From assembly GCA_965365625.1 (NCBI GenBank), contig CBDUCL010000140.1:1-7794 (forward strand): a DNA stretch of 7,794 nt, read 5' to 3'. A program made the translations under genes and the position numbers. This document shows positions 1 to 5,921 of the stretch, piece after piece. A model generated the notes under the pieces. The model did not search any database and was not told the DNA's origin. It saw only the letters and a program-made list of their open reading frames with translations. Positions within the stretch are counted from its first letter, which is position 1. Each line of letters begins with the position of its first letter. The stretch is from CAVWCW01 sp965365625. GTDB lineage: Bacteria; Pseudomonadota; Gammaproteobacteria; Chromatiales; Chromatiaceae.

Positions 1-25
1 CCGTTCCGAACGGGGCTTTTTTTTG
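1..25 (+). terminator. Intrinsic terminator of an upstream gene, cut by the window edge
   Basis: A short dyad (CCGTT at 1-5 and AACGG at 9-13) is followed by GGGC and eight consecutive Ts (17-24). The GGGGC at 12-16 probably pairs with bases to the left of the window, so only the loop side of the stem and the T-tract are visible. It would end a + strand transcript arriving from the left. No other feature is seen between here and the ppk2 terminator at 120. Confidence 0.7.
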
Positions 26-106
26 CCGATAACTCGGCGATGCCAACCAGGCTCGGTTTAGCTAGGGAAATCTCGCGTCTTTCGATGCCCGGGTTATCGG
101 TCTGAG

Positions 107-138
107 GGAGAAAGAAACGGCGGGGCGTCCCGCCCCGC
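107..138 (-). terminator. Intrinsic terminator of the ppk2 gene
   Basis: GCGGGGCG (120-127) and CGCCCCGC (131-138) form a perfect 8-bp stem with a 3-nt loop. On the minus strand the stem is followed by CGTTTCTTTCT, a pyrimidine-rich and fairly U-rich tail. It lies 29 nt beyond the PPK2 stop codon, the normal place for an intrinsic terminator. The U-tract is interrupted by C residues, so efficiency may be moderate. Confidence 0.7.
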
Positions 139-166
139 ACAGAAAACGAGATCCTTTAGCGTTTCC

Positions 167-1078
167 CTAGCCGACGAACTTGCCGCTCATGATGCGCTGG
201 GCCTCCATCAGTTCGATCTCGCGCGAGCCCGAAACCACCACGCTCGGATCCGGGACATAATCCAAACCCGGGTCCCGGCGTGCGTAGGGTACGCAGTTTA
301 GAACCACCTTCATGGCGTTCAAGCGCGCCATCTGCTTGTCGTTGGAGCGGATAATGGTCCAGGGGGCGTGGGTGCTGTGGGTGCGTTTGACCATCTCGTA
401 CTTCATGCTGGTGAACTCGTCCCAGCGGTCCTGGGCCTGGACGTCTACCTCGCTCAGCTTCCACTGGCGCAGAGGGTCGGTCTTGCGGCGCTCGAAGCGG
501 CGCGCCTGCTCCTCCTTGGTGACGCTGAAATAGAGCTTGACCAAGAGCGTGCCCTGGCGGGTCAGGTCGCGCTCGAAGCCCACCACCCCGCGCATGAAAT
601 TGCTGTACTCGTCCTCGGTGCAGAAACCGAACACCGGCTCCACCATGGCTCGGTTGTACCAACTGCGGTCGAACAGCACCACCTCGCCGCCGCGCGGGAA
701 TTCGGCCACGTACTTCTGGAAGAACCACTGGGTGCGCTGGGTCTCGGTCGGCTTGCCGAGGGCCACCACCCGATAGTGCTTTTCGTTCATGTAGCGGGTG
801 ACCCGGCGGATGGTGCCGCCCTTGCCTGCGGCGTCACGCCCCTCGAAGATAATGATCATCCGGGTGTTGGTCTCTTCCAGGTACTGCTGCATGCGGATCA
901 GCTCGGCCTGATAGGGCTTGAGCGCCTGCTCGCGGCGGTAGCGGCGTACCGCCTTGCGCTGTTCCCGCTTCAACATCTGGTTCTGTTCCTGCAGATGCTG
1001 ATAGTCTTTGAGCAGGTCTTCCAACGGCACGTCTTGGCCGTCGAGCTGGATGGAGTCTGGTTGGTTTGCCTCGGTCAT
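167..1078 (-). CDS. ppk2: Polyphosphate kinase 2 (PPK2 family)
   Basis: This 303-residue cytoplasmic enzyme would transfer phosphate between inorganic polyphosphate and nucleotides; PPK2 enzymes usually run toward NDP/NTP formation from polyP. Residues 79-88 carry the Walker A loop EGRDAAGKGG, residues 137-143 the Walker B-type DRSWYNR, and residues 197-207 the lid segment RRKTDPLRQWK. These are the three PPK2 signatures in the right order. The length fits single-domain class I PPK2; the first 50 residues are a charged, probably helical extension. The chosen start begins MTEANQ, preceded by an AGGGG ribosome site about 8 nt upstream. An in-frame ATG 27 codons earlier (1159) would add an arginine-rich stretch of non-family character, and the likely promoter lies inside it. 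Adenine versus guanine preference cannot be read by eye. The gene follows the ClC gene by 121 bp but has its own promoter candidate and terminator. Confidence 0.95.
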   Translation of the reverse strand: MTEANQPDSIQLDGQDVPLEDLLKDYQHLQEQNQMLKREQRKAVRRYRREQALKPYQAELIRMQQYLEETNTRMIIIFEGRDAAGKGGTIRRVTRYMNEKHYRVVALGKPTETQRTQWFFQKYVAEFPRGGEVVLFDRSWYNRAMVEPVFGFCTEDEYSNFMRGVVGFERDLTRQGTLLVKLYFSVTKEEQARRFERRKTDPLRQWKLSEVDVQAQDRWDEFTSMKYEMVKRTHSTHAPWTIIRSNDKQMARLNAMKVVLNCVPYARRDPGLDYVPDPSVVVSGSREIELMEAQRIMSGKFVG

Positions 1079-1128
1079 GGTGGATGCCCCTGTTCTTTTA
1101 AATGATACCTGAAAGCCCAACCGCTCCG

Positions 1129-1158
1129 ATTCTAAGCCAGCGGCCTGCCCCCTGTACA
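1129..1158 (-). promoter_or_regulatory. Candidate sigma70 promoter for ppk2
   Basis: On the minus strand TGTACA (1158-1153) and TAGAAT (1134-1129) are separated by 18 bp. The -10 matches five of six consensus bases and the -35 four of six. Transcription would start near 1122, giving a leader of about 44 nt before the ATG at 1078. A second -10-like TATCAT lies nearer the gene but has no -35 partner. This placement also argues against the upstream ATG at 1159. Confidence 0.4.
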
Positions 1159-1181
1159 AAAGAAAACGGCAATCTCCTGAT

Positions 1182-1198
1182 CCGGGTCAGGCACCCGG
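1182..1198 (-). other. Small hairpin directly after the ClC stop codon
   Basis: CCGGGT (1182-1187) and ACCCGG (1193-1198) form a perfect 6-bp stem with a 5-nt loop, two bases past the ClC stop. On the minus strand no T-run follows directly; the T-rich run TTTTCTTTT comes only about 15 nt later. It may be a weak terminator, an RNA 3'-end stabiliser, or chance. Confidence 0.35.
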
Positions 1199-1199
1199 C

Positions 1200-2954
1200 T
1201 CAAGGTCGGTAGGCGGATTCCACCTGTTCCCGGGTCAGGATGCCGAAGATCGGTTTGATGCCGGGCGCGGTCATGCGCTCCACGTAGAGGGCCTCGGCGC
1301 CGGACTGTTCCAGCTGCTGCAGGGCCTCCTGCAGGGTCGCCTGCAGCTGAACCGGGGCCAACTGCAAGCGGCGCCCGGGAATCTCCATCAGATCCAGTTG
1401 TTCGGCCGTCGGCTCCTGCTCCAGCGCCAAAGCCAGGTCCAGGGCGCGTAACAGGGCCAGGGGCTGTGCGCCGCCTTCGATCAATATCCACTCCGGCTTG
1501 TCCTGCAGCAGGGCCTTGGCCTCCTCGCGCCCGATACGCGGCGATTGGCGGCTGAGCCGGGTATCCATTACGCTGGCCACGCCGACTCGGCGCAGGGCCT
1601 GCAAGGCCGGGCTGGCGCTCACCTGCAGGCCGCGCGCCTTTAGCACCGAGACAAATACCGAATCCTTGCCGAACAGTTCGCGGCTGGTCAGCCCGGCCAC
1701 CACAATGGCCAGCATCCCGGGCATGATAATCTGCGGGTTATGGGTCAGCTCCATCATGGCGGTCAGGGCCGCCAGCGGCGCCTGCAGACTAGCGCCCATC
1801 ATCGCCCCCATACCGAGCAGGGCGTAGAAGCCGACGTCGGAACCTACCCCGGGCCAAAGCAGCAGCACCAGCTTGCCGGCCAGGCAGCCGACTACGGAGC
1901 CGATGAATAGGGAGGGGCCGATCAGACCTCCGGGAATGCCGAGGCCGATGCTGAAGCCGGTTGCCAGCACCTTGAACAAGGCCAGGGCCAGCAGCATGAG
2001 GATGCCCGGAGCTCCGAGCAAGGCCTGGTCCACAGTGTCATAGCCGATCCCCAGCACCTCCGGCACCAGCATCCCGCAGCAGCCGACCAGCAGGCCCGCC
2101 AGGGTGGTGCGCTGCCAAAAGGGTACTTCCCGGCTGGCCGCTCCGAGGCTTTCCAGCAGCTGGATGAAGCCCGCTGCTACCGCGCCCACCAGCACCCCGA
2201 GCAACAGCACCAGTGGCATCTCGGCCAGGGAGCCCATCTGCAGGCGCGGTACCAAGAAGGCAGGCTCTGCACCCAGTACCAGGATCGACACCGCATCGGC
2301 GCTCACCGCCGCCAGGATCACCGGCACAAAGCTGGCGAGGCTGTACTCCATCATCACCACCTCGAGAGCGAAGATCACCCCCGCCAACGGGGTATTGAAC
2401 GAGGCCGAGATACCGGCCGCGGTGCCGCAGGCCACCAGGGTGCGAATGGCATTGTTGGGCAGGCTCAGGCGCTGGCCGAGCAGGCTGCCGCTGGCCGCAC
2501 CGAGAAAGATATGCGGCCCCTCGCGGCCCACCGAGTGGCCGCTGGCGATGGCCAGGGCGGCGCCGGCGAATTGCAGCACAAACTCGCGCAGGCTGAGATA
2601 GCCTTGGTGATAGGCAAGGCGCTCCATAATGCGGGCCACCCCCAGGAGGTACTTACCGTCGGCTGCCCATACGAATAGCAGGCCGATGGCCAGGCCCCCC
2701 AGGGTCGGCAGCAGCAGGCGCAGCCAGGGCGCCAGGGCTTCGTAGTTCTCCGGGTGCTCGCCGGGCAGAAACAGGGCCTGGGTACCCTCCACCCCGAGAC
2801 GAAACAGTACGATCACTGCGCCAGCCAGTAGCCCGGTGACCAGACCGAGCACCGCCAGTTGCAGCTGGGCGTCGGGGTGGGCCAGGCGCAGGCGCACCTG
2901 CTGCAGCTGGTCGCTGAGCCGCTCTCGGAGGAGTGTAAGGGGCCTGGATGGCAT
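1200..2954 (-). CDS. ClC-type anion transporter with C-terminal CBS-like region
   Basis: This 584-residue inner-membrane protein belongs to the ClC family of chloride channels and H+/anion antiporters. The start chosen begins MPSRPL; an ATG 62 codons upstream (3140) would add an arginine-rich tail overlapping the divergent methyltransferase start and is unlikely. The ribosome site at the chosen start is weak. Family landmarks are GREGP (143-147) with the gating glutamate E145, FNTPLAGVIFALE (186-198), GIPGGLIGP (339-347) and the helix R region around MELTHNP (401-407). Many hydrophobic helices span about residues 30-425. Residues 440-584 form a soluble tail resembling a CBS-domain pair, which in ClC proteins often binds nucleotides. 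By eye alignment to E. coli ClcA, Ser107 becomes Leu104, the proton glutamate Glu203 becomes Val199, Phe357 becomes Ile345 and Tyr445 becomes Pro407, so transport mode and selectivity cannot be assumed to match ClcA. Confidence 0.93.
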   Translation of the reverse strand: MPSRPLTLLRERLSDQLQQVRLRLAHPDAQLQLAVLGLVTGLLAGAVIVLFRLGVEGTQALFLPGEHPENYEALAPWLRLLLPTLGGLAIGLLFVWAADGKYLLGVARIMERLAYHQGYLSLREFVLQFAGAALAIASGHSVGREGPHIFLGAASGSLLGQRLSLPNNAIRTLVACGTAAGISASFNTPLAGVIFALEVVMMEYSLASFVPVILAAVSADAVSILVLGAEPAFLVPRLQMGSLAEMPLVLLLGVLVGAVAAGFIQLLESLGAASREVPFWQRTTLAGLLVGCCGMLVPEVLGIGYDTVDQALLGAPGILMLLALALFKVLATGFSIGLGIPGGLIGPSLFIGSVVGCLAGKLVLLLWPGVGSDVGFYALLGMGAMMGASLQAPLAALTAMMELTHNPQIIMPGMLAIVVAGLTSRELFGKDSVFVSVLKARGLQVSASPALQALRRVGVASVMDTRLSRQSPRIGREEAKALLQDKPEWILIEGGAQPLALLRALDLALALEQEPTAEQLDLMEIPGRRLQLAPVQLQATLQEALQQLEQSGAEALYVERMTAPGIKPIFGILTREQVESAYRP

Positions 2955-2994
2955 AGGTCTTCGGTTCAATCGGTTCGGATCGCGGGCCTCGGCT

Positions 2995-3018
2995 CGGTTG
3001 GCGGGCAACTGCCAACCG
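2995..3018. repeat. Perfect inverted repeat in the ClC/methyltransferase spacer
   Basis: CGGTTGGC (2995-3002) and GCCAACCG (3011-3018) are an exact 8-bp inverted repeat around an 8-nt spacer. It lies 41-64 bp upstream of the ClC start and about 110 bp upstream of the methyltransferase start, so it could be an operator between divergent genes or a hairpin in the ClC leader. Two further CGGTTC words (2962-2967 and 2971-2976, nine bases apart) lie between it and the ClC start. Confidence 0.5.
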
Positions 3019-3080
3019 CTTCGTTGTAACAGAAACCGGCCCACGCGGGCTAGCTGTGCTCGCCACTGCCGCCGCCCATC

Positions 3081-3086
3081 TATTAT
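3081..3086 (+). promoter_or_regulatory. Possible -10 element for the methyltransferase gene
   Basis: TATTAT (3081-3086) matches five of six bases of the sigma70 -10 consensus and would start transcription near 3093, about 34 nt before the ATG at 3127. No convincing -35 is visible 16-18 bp upstream. The word stands out in a very GC-rich spacer. If it is the promoter, the in-frame ATG at 3085 cannot be used. Confidence 0.3.
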
Positions 3087-3126
3087 GCTTGCCGAGCCGC
3101 CCCCCCTAGCCGGAGCCCCGAGGACC

Positions 3127-3837
3127 ATGCGGATCGACAACCCCGACGCCTATATCGCCGCCAGCGATCTGGAACTGCTGCCGCGCTTGCTGCCCCTCGA
3201 GGACGCGCGGGTGCTCGAGCTCGGCTGCGGCCGGGCCTGGATGACGCGCCAGATCAGCGAGCGTTTCCCGGTCCGCCAGCTGGTGGCCACGGAGGTGGAT
3301 CGCATCCAGCACCAGCGCAATCTTCAGATCGCCGATCTGCCCAGGGTTCAGTTTCGCTACGGCGGCGCCGAGGCCATCGACCTGGAGGACGGGGCGGCGG
3401 ACATTGTGCTCATGTTCAAGTCCCTGCACCATGTGCCGACCGAACTCATGGACCAGGCCCTGGGGGAGATCCGGCGGGTGTTGTGCCCCGGCGGCCTGGC
3501 CTATATCTCGGAGCCGATCTACGGCGGCGAGTTCAACCAACTGCTGCGGATGTTCCACGACGAGCGGGCGGTACGCCAAGCCGCCTTCGACGCGGTGCGG
3601 CGGGCAGTGGAGCGGGGCGCCCTGGAGTTGGTGCGGCAGGTGTTCTTCCTGGCTCCGAGCCGCTTCGCCGATTTCGCCGAATTCGAGCGGCGGATCATCC
3701 AGGTCACCCATACCGAGCATCGCATAGCACCGGAGGTGTACGCGCGGCTACGGGAGCGCTTCGAGGCTGCCATGACCGCCGACGGCGCCGAATTCATCCA
3801 GCCTCACCGGGTCGATTTGTTGCGCCGCCCCGGCTAA
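3127..3837 (+). CDS. Class I SAM-dependent methyltransferase (Methyltransf_11-like)
   Basis: This 236-residue soluble protein has a Rossmann-type SAM fold. Motif I, VLELGCGRAW, is at residues 29-38. The end of strand beta-2 carries acidic residues (VATEVD, 53-58) that would hold the SAM ribose. AEAIDLEDGAADIV (81-94) matches the motif II region, SLHHVP (99-104) the post-motif seen in UbiE/Methyltransf_11 proteins, and RRVLCPGG (116-123) motif III. The C-terminal half, with YGGEFNQLLRMFHDE after residue 131, probably forms the substrate cap; nothing in it identifies the substrate. Starts at 3085 and 3127 are both possible. I chose 3127 because the sequence before it is proline-rich and a -10-like element covers the earlier ATG. 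The gene is divergent from the ClC gene and convergent with the sigma54 activator, overlapping it at the stop codons, so it is probably transcribed alone. Confidence 0.88.
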   Translation: MRIDNPDAYIAASDLELLPRLLPLEDARVLELGCGRAWMTRQISERFPVRQLVATEVDRIQHQRNLQIADLPRVQFRYGGAEAIDLEDGAADIVLMFKSLHHVPTELMDQALGEIRRVLCPGGLAYISEPIYGGEFNQLLRMFHDERAVRQAAFDAVRRAVERGALELVRQVFFLAPSRFADFAEFERRIIQVTHTEHRIAPEVYARLRERFEAAMTADGAEFIQPHRVDLLRRPG

Positions 3838-5174
3838 CCGCCCTCCCCGTTCGGGTCTGCGCTCAGACCGCGCAATTTGCGAAACAGGGTGCGCTCGCTG
3901 ACGCCCAGCTTTGCGGCCAGCGATTTTCGGTCGCCCGGGAAGCCGATCAGGACCTGGCGCAGATATCGCCGCTCCAGTTCCTCCAGGCTCAGGATCTCCC
4001 CCGCCCCCGGCAAGCCCTGTTCCGCCCCCACCGATTCGGGGCCCGCGGCACAGACCTCCGCGATATGATCGGCGCGGATCACCGCCCCGTCGCACATCAG
4101 GCTGCCGCGCTCCAGGACGTTGCGCAGCTCCCGAACATTGCCGGGAAAGCCATAGCGCTCCAGGCATTGCAGGGCCTCTGGCGCCAGCCGGAGCTGGCGC
4201 TCCGGGGCGATCCGGGCCAGTAACGCCTGGGCCAGCAGCGGGATATCTCCTTGCCGCTCGCGCAGCGGCGGCAGCCGGATCGGGAAGCTGGCGATGCGGT
4301 AGAACAGGTCCTGGCGGAAGGTCCCGCTCGCCACCATTGCCCGCAGGTCCCGATGGGTGGCGCAGATCAGCCGGAAGTCCGCCTGTTGAGGGTCGATGCT
4401 GCCCACTCGGCGGTAGCTCCCCGTTTCCAGCAGCCGCAGCAGTTTGACTTGCAACTGCAGGGGGATATCCCCGACCTCGTCAAGGAACAGGGTGCCGCCC
4501 CGGGCCGCCTCCACCAGGCCGGTCTTGCTCAGGTGGGCGCCGGTAAAGGCCCCCTTTTCATGACCGAACAGCTCGCTCTCGAACAGGCCCTCGGTGAGAC
4601 CCGAGCACTCCACCGGGACGAACATGCCGTTGGCCCGGGTGCTGTGCTGGTGGATGGCGCGGGCCACCAGTTCCTTGCCGGTGCCGGATTCCCCGAGCAA
4701 CAACACCGCTGCATTGCTGGGTGCCACCCGCTGCATCAGTTCCAGCATGCGGCCGAACGCCGGTGAGCGACCCACCAGGCCCTCGGCGTCGGGCCGAGGG
4801 CTGGCGCCGCTGGCGGGTCGCAGGATCTCGAGAAACCAGCGAACCTCGCCCTCGGCATCGGCGATCGGTCGGGTCTCGACATCCACGTACTCGTCGCCCC
4901 GAGGGGTATGATGAATGTGCAAGACCCGGTGCGGTGCGCCCGATTCTCGGGTCTCCCGCAACGGGCAGCTCTCGCCGATCTCGTCGCAGGGTACCGGGCT
5001 GTTGTGGGAGGCCTGGTGGCAGCGCTGTTGTGACTCCAGGCGCCCGGCGAGCCCATACAGGGACTGGTAGGCCCGATTGGCCGCCCGGATTCGGTAGTCT
5101 GAACCGATCAGAATCGCCGGGTGCTCGGTCGCCTCGAGTCGAGCGAGCGCATCGCTGGGTATCTCCTGATTCAT
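3834..5174 (-). CDS. PAS-containing sigma54-dependent transcriptional activator, Fis family
   Basis: This 446-residue enhancer-binding protein should remodel sigma54 RNA polymerase using ATP. Residues 8-120 are a PAS-like sensor with a Cys/His-rich segment (C52, H53, H57, C63, C70) and a later HIHH (86-89). The AAA+ domain covers about 131-370: Walker A GESGTGKE (161-168), the sigma54-contacting loop GAFTGA (208-213), Walker B GGTLFLDE (226-233), an arginine-finger region FRQDLFYR (286-293) and sensor II GNVRELRN (345-352). The C-terminus (about 400-435) is a Fis-type helix-turn-helix ending SERTLFRKL. There is no receiver domain, so control is probably through the PAS sensor and not a histidine kinase. 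The ribosome site before this ATG is poor. The gene diverges from a region with a good sigma54 promoter (5364-5380) and possible upstream sites, its most likely target. The signal sensed is unknown. Confidence 0.95.
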   Translation of the reverse strand: MNQEIPSDALARLEATEHPAILIGSDYRIRAANRAYQSLYGLAGRLESQQRCHQASHNSPVPCDEIGESCPLRETRESGAPHRVLHIHHTPRGDEYVDVETRPIADAEGEVRWFLEILRPASGASPRPDAEGLVGRSPAFGRMLELMQRVAPSNAAVLLLGESGTGKELVARAIHQHSTRANGMFVPVECSGLTEGLFESELFGHEKGAFTGAHLSKTGLVEAARGGTLFLDEVGDIPLQLQVKLLRLLETGSYRRVGSIDPQQADFRLICATHRDLRAMVASGTFRQDLFYRIASFPIRLPPLRERQGDIPLLAQALLARIAPERQLRLAPEALQCLERYGFPGNVRELRNVLERGSLMCDGAVIRADHIAEVCAAGPESVGAEQGLPGAGEILSLEELERRYLRQVLIGFPGDRKSLAAKLGVSERTLFRKLRGLSADPNGEGG

Positions 5175-5206
5175 GCCGTCGATGTCAGTTAAGGACCGTC
5201 ATTTTT

Positions 5207-5256
5207 GGCAGTATACCCCAGCTTGACTGCCGTTAGGGGCAGGGATAGCCCCTGCC
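5207..5256. promoter_or_regulatory. Cluster of GGCAG/CTGCC half-sites, candidate activator binding region
   Basis: Four half-sites alternate in direction: GGCAG at 5207-5211, CTGCC at 5227-5231, GGCAG at 5238-5242 and CTGCC at 5252-5256. The last two belong to a perfect 7-bp dyad, GGCAGGG (5238-5244) and CCCTGCC (5250-5256), with a 5-nt centre. The cluster lies about 110-160 bp upstream of the sigma54 promoter, a usual distance for an enhancer, and just upstream of the activator's own start. The outer GGCAG overlaps a TATACT word on the minus strand, a possible -10 for the activator, so autoregulation is conceivable. That this is the activator's site is inference. Confidence 0.4.
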
Positions 5257-5363
5257 TGGTCATCAATGGGGCGCCTGCTGGCCCGCTCTGGGGGTTGGCA
5301 AGGATCTCTTATCTGCATGAAAGAATGAAATATTCCGGGTGCCACAAAGAGTCTCCCGGATCC

Positions 5364-5380
5364 TGGTCTGGGTCTTGCAT
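5364..5380 (+). promoter_or_regulatory. Sigma54 (-24/-12) promoter
   Basis: The 17-mer TGGTCTGGGTCTTGCAT has GG at 5365-5366 and GC at 5377-5378 with exactly ten bases between them, as sigma54 requires. Compared with TGGCACG-N4-TTGCW it keeps TGG, the G before N4 and the whole TTGCA, missing only the CAC. A C precedes TGG, as preferred. The start would be near 5390. It points away from the gene of a sigma54 activator 190 bp away, and a strong terminator lies about 350 bp downstream in the same direction. The bases between enhancer and promoter are relatively AT-rich (5300-5335), but no convincing IHF site was seen. Confidence 0.6.
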
Positions 5381-5440
5381 AGGTAAATTCCAGTAGCCGG
5401 GATCGGGAATCTCCCCATGTAGTGGCCCGGCACCGGCCCT

Positions 5441-5635
5441 ATGAGCACATTGTTATTGCCATTGATTTTTGCTGCCGGGGTCTGCTCCGGCCAGGGTGTA
5501 GTCGCCTACCCCTGGCCCGAGCGGCTGGAAACGGAGCCCCGACTTCTGGTTACCGAGGTCGCAAGCCAGGATGCCCTTGGTGCCTTGCGCTGTGAGCTGC
5601 CGCCTTCGAGCCCAGAGCCGCGTCCCGGCATCTGA
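5441..5635 (+). CDS. Doubtful 64-residue hypothetical protein
   Basis: I do not recognise this ORF. Its first 22 residues read like a weak export signal: MSTLLLPLIFAAGVCSGQG, then VVA as a possible cleavage site. The rest is short, proline- and glutamate-rich, with one late cysteine (C50). Against it: there is no ribosome-binding site before the ATG, the N-terminus has few positive charges for a signal peptide, and third codon positions are less GC-rich than in the neighbouring genes, with TTA, ATT and TTT at the start. In favour: it sits wholly between the sigma54 promoter and the terminator. It is listed because nothing else in that transcript could be protein-coding. Confidence 0.2.
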   Translation: MSTLLLPLIFAAGVCSGQGVVAYPWPERLETEPRLLVTEVASQDALGALRCELPPSSPEPRPGI

Positions 5636-5712
5636 ATTCGGGGCTCCGGCTGCGAGTTGCGCCGTCTCAGCGAGCACGTGAGCTGCGGTCACTATCGCAT
5701 CTCCTCCCTTGG

Positions 5713-5738
5713 CCGCCCCTCGCGGGGCGGTTTTTTTT
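5713..5738 (+). terminator. Strong intrinsic terminator
   Basis: CCGCCCC (5713-5719) and GGGGCGG (5724-5730) form a perfect 7-bp GC stem with a TCGC loop, followed directly by eight Ts (5731-5738). The minus-strand side has no T-run, so it acts only on + strand transcripts. The nearest confident + strand gene upstream ends at 3837 with an opposing gene between, so the terminator needs a transcript starting in 5175-5712. Confidence 0.92.
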
Positions 5739-5921
5739 GCCTCAAACGCCCGCTGGGCGCATAATGAAGAGGCTTTTCCGCCACAACGAGACCCACCGGG
5801 TTGCGCATGCGCTCCCGGATGGCTTTTGCGGGGCGGCGGAAGGCGGCTTTATCTTCGGCGGCAGCCGTGGTGAATAGGTTGCGCCCGTGCAGGGCCCTTG
5901 GTTTCGGCCTATTATTAAGGG
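5739..5921. other. Spacer without a recognisable gene
   Basis: No convincing gene is seen here. Minus-strand reading frames stay open for 200-240 bases, but they lack a sensible start, run through or end near the terminator, and look like no family I know. A 37-codon + strand frame from ATG 5764 has no ribosome site. The stretch is probably upstream spacer of the porin gene, or a decayed remnant. Confidence 0.4.

Larger units (their letters stand above)
5390..5738 (+). ncRNA. Candidate sigma54-driven transcript, possible regulatory RNA
   Basis: The boundaries are inferred from the sigma54 promoter (start near 5390) and the terminator ending at 5738, giving about 350 nt. The 3' part looks like an Hfq-type small RNA. 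A stem-loop pairs CCG and CAGC (5662-5664, 5668-5671) with GCTG and CGG (5682-5688) around a 3-nt bulge. An apparently unpaired stretch with CTCCTCCC (5701-5708) follows, then a GC-rich terminator stem and eight Us. CUCCUCCC can pair with Shine-Dalgarno sequences and is the hallmark of the alphaproteobacterial cuckoo RNAs, though no homology to them is claimed. A weak ORF (5441-5635) lies inside, so this could be an mRNA or a dual-function RNA. No known RNA family was recognised, and a shorter RNA from an internal start or by processing is possible. Confidence 0.4.

Noticed and set aside
368..1105. Long + strand open frame (245 codons) opposite ppk2
   Set aside because: It lies antisense to a fully convincing PPK2 gene, has no ribosome site, and its composition is that expected from the opposite strand of GC-rich coding DNA.
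2955..3140. Longer ClC N-terminus starting at 3140
   Set aside because: The added 62 residues are arginine/proline-rich, overlap the divergent methyltransferase start and read through the repeat-rich spacer; the family begins near the chosen start.
5223..5251. TTGACT as a + strand sigma70 -35
   Set aside because: No -10-like hexamer lies 15-19 bp downstream; the bases there belong to the GGCAGGG dyad.
5693..5708. CTCCTCCC read as a minus-strand Shine-Dalgarno before an ATG
   Set aside because: On the minus strand GGGAGGAG is followed at once by ATG CGA TAG, a two-codon frame, so no gene uses it.
5390..5712. CsrB/RsmY-like RNA because of several GGA words
   Set aside because: About five GGA words in some 320 nt is near what is expected in GC-rich DNA, and they do not sit in evident hairpin loops.
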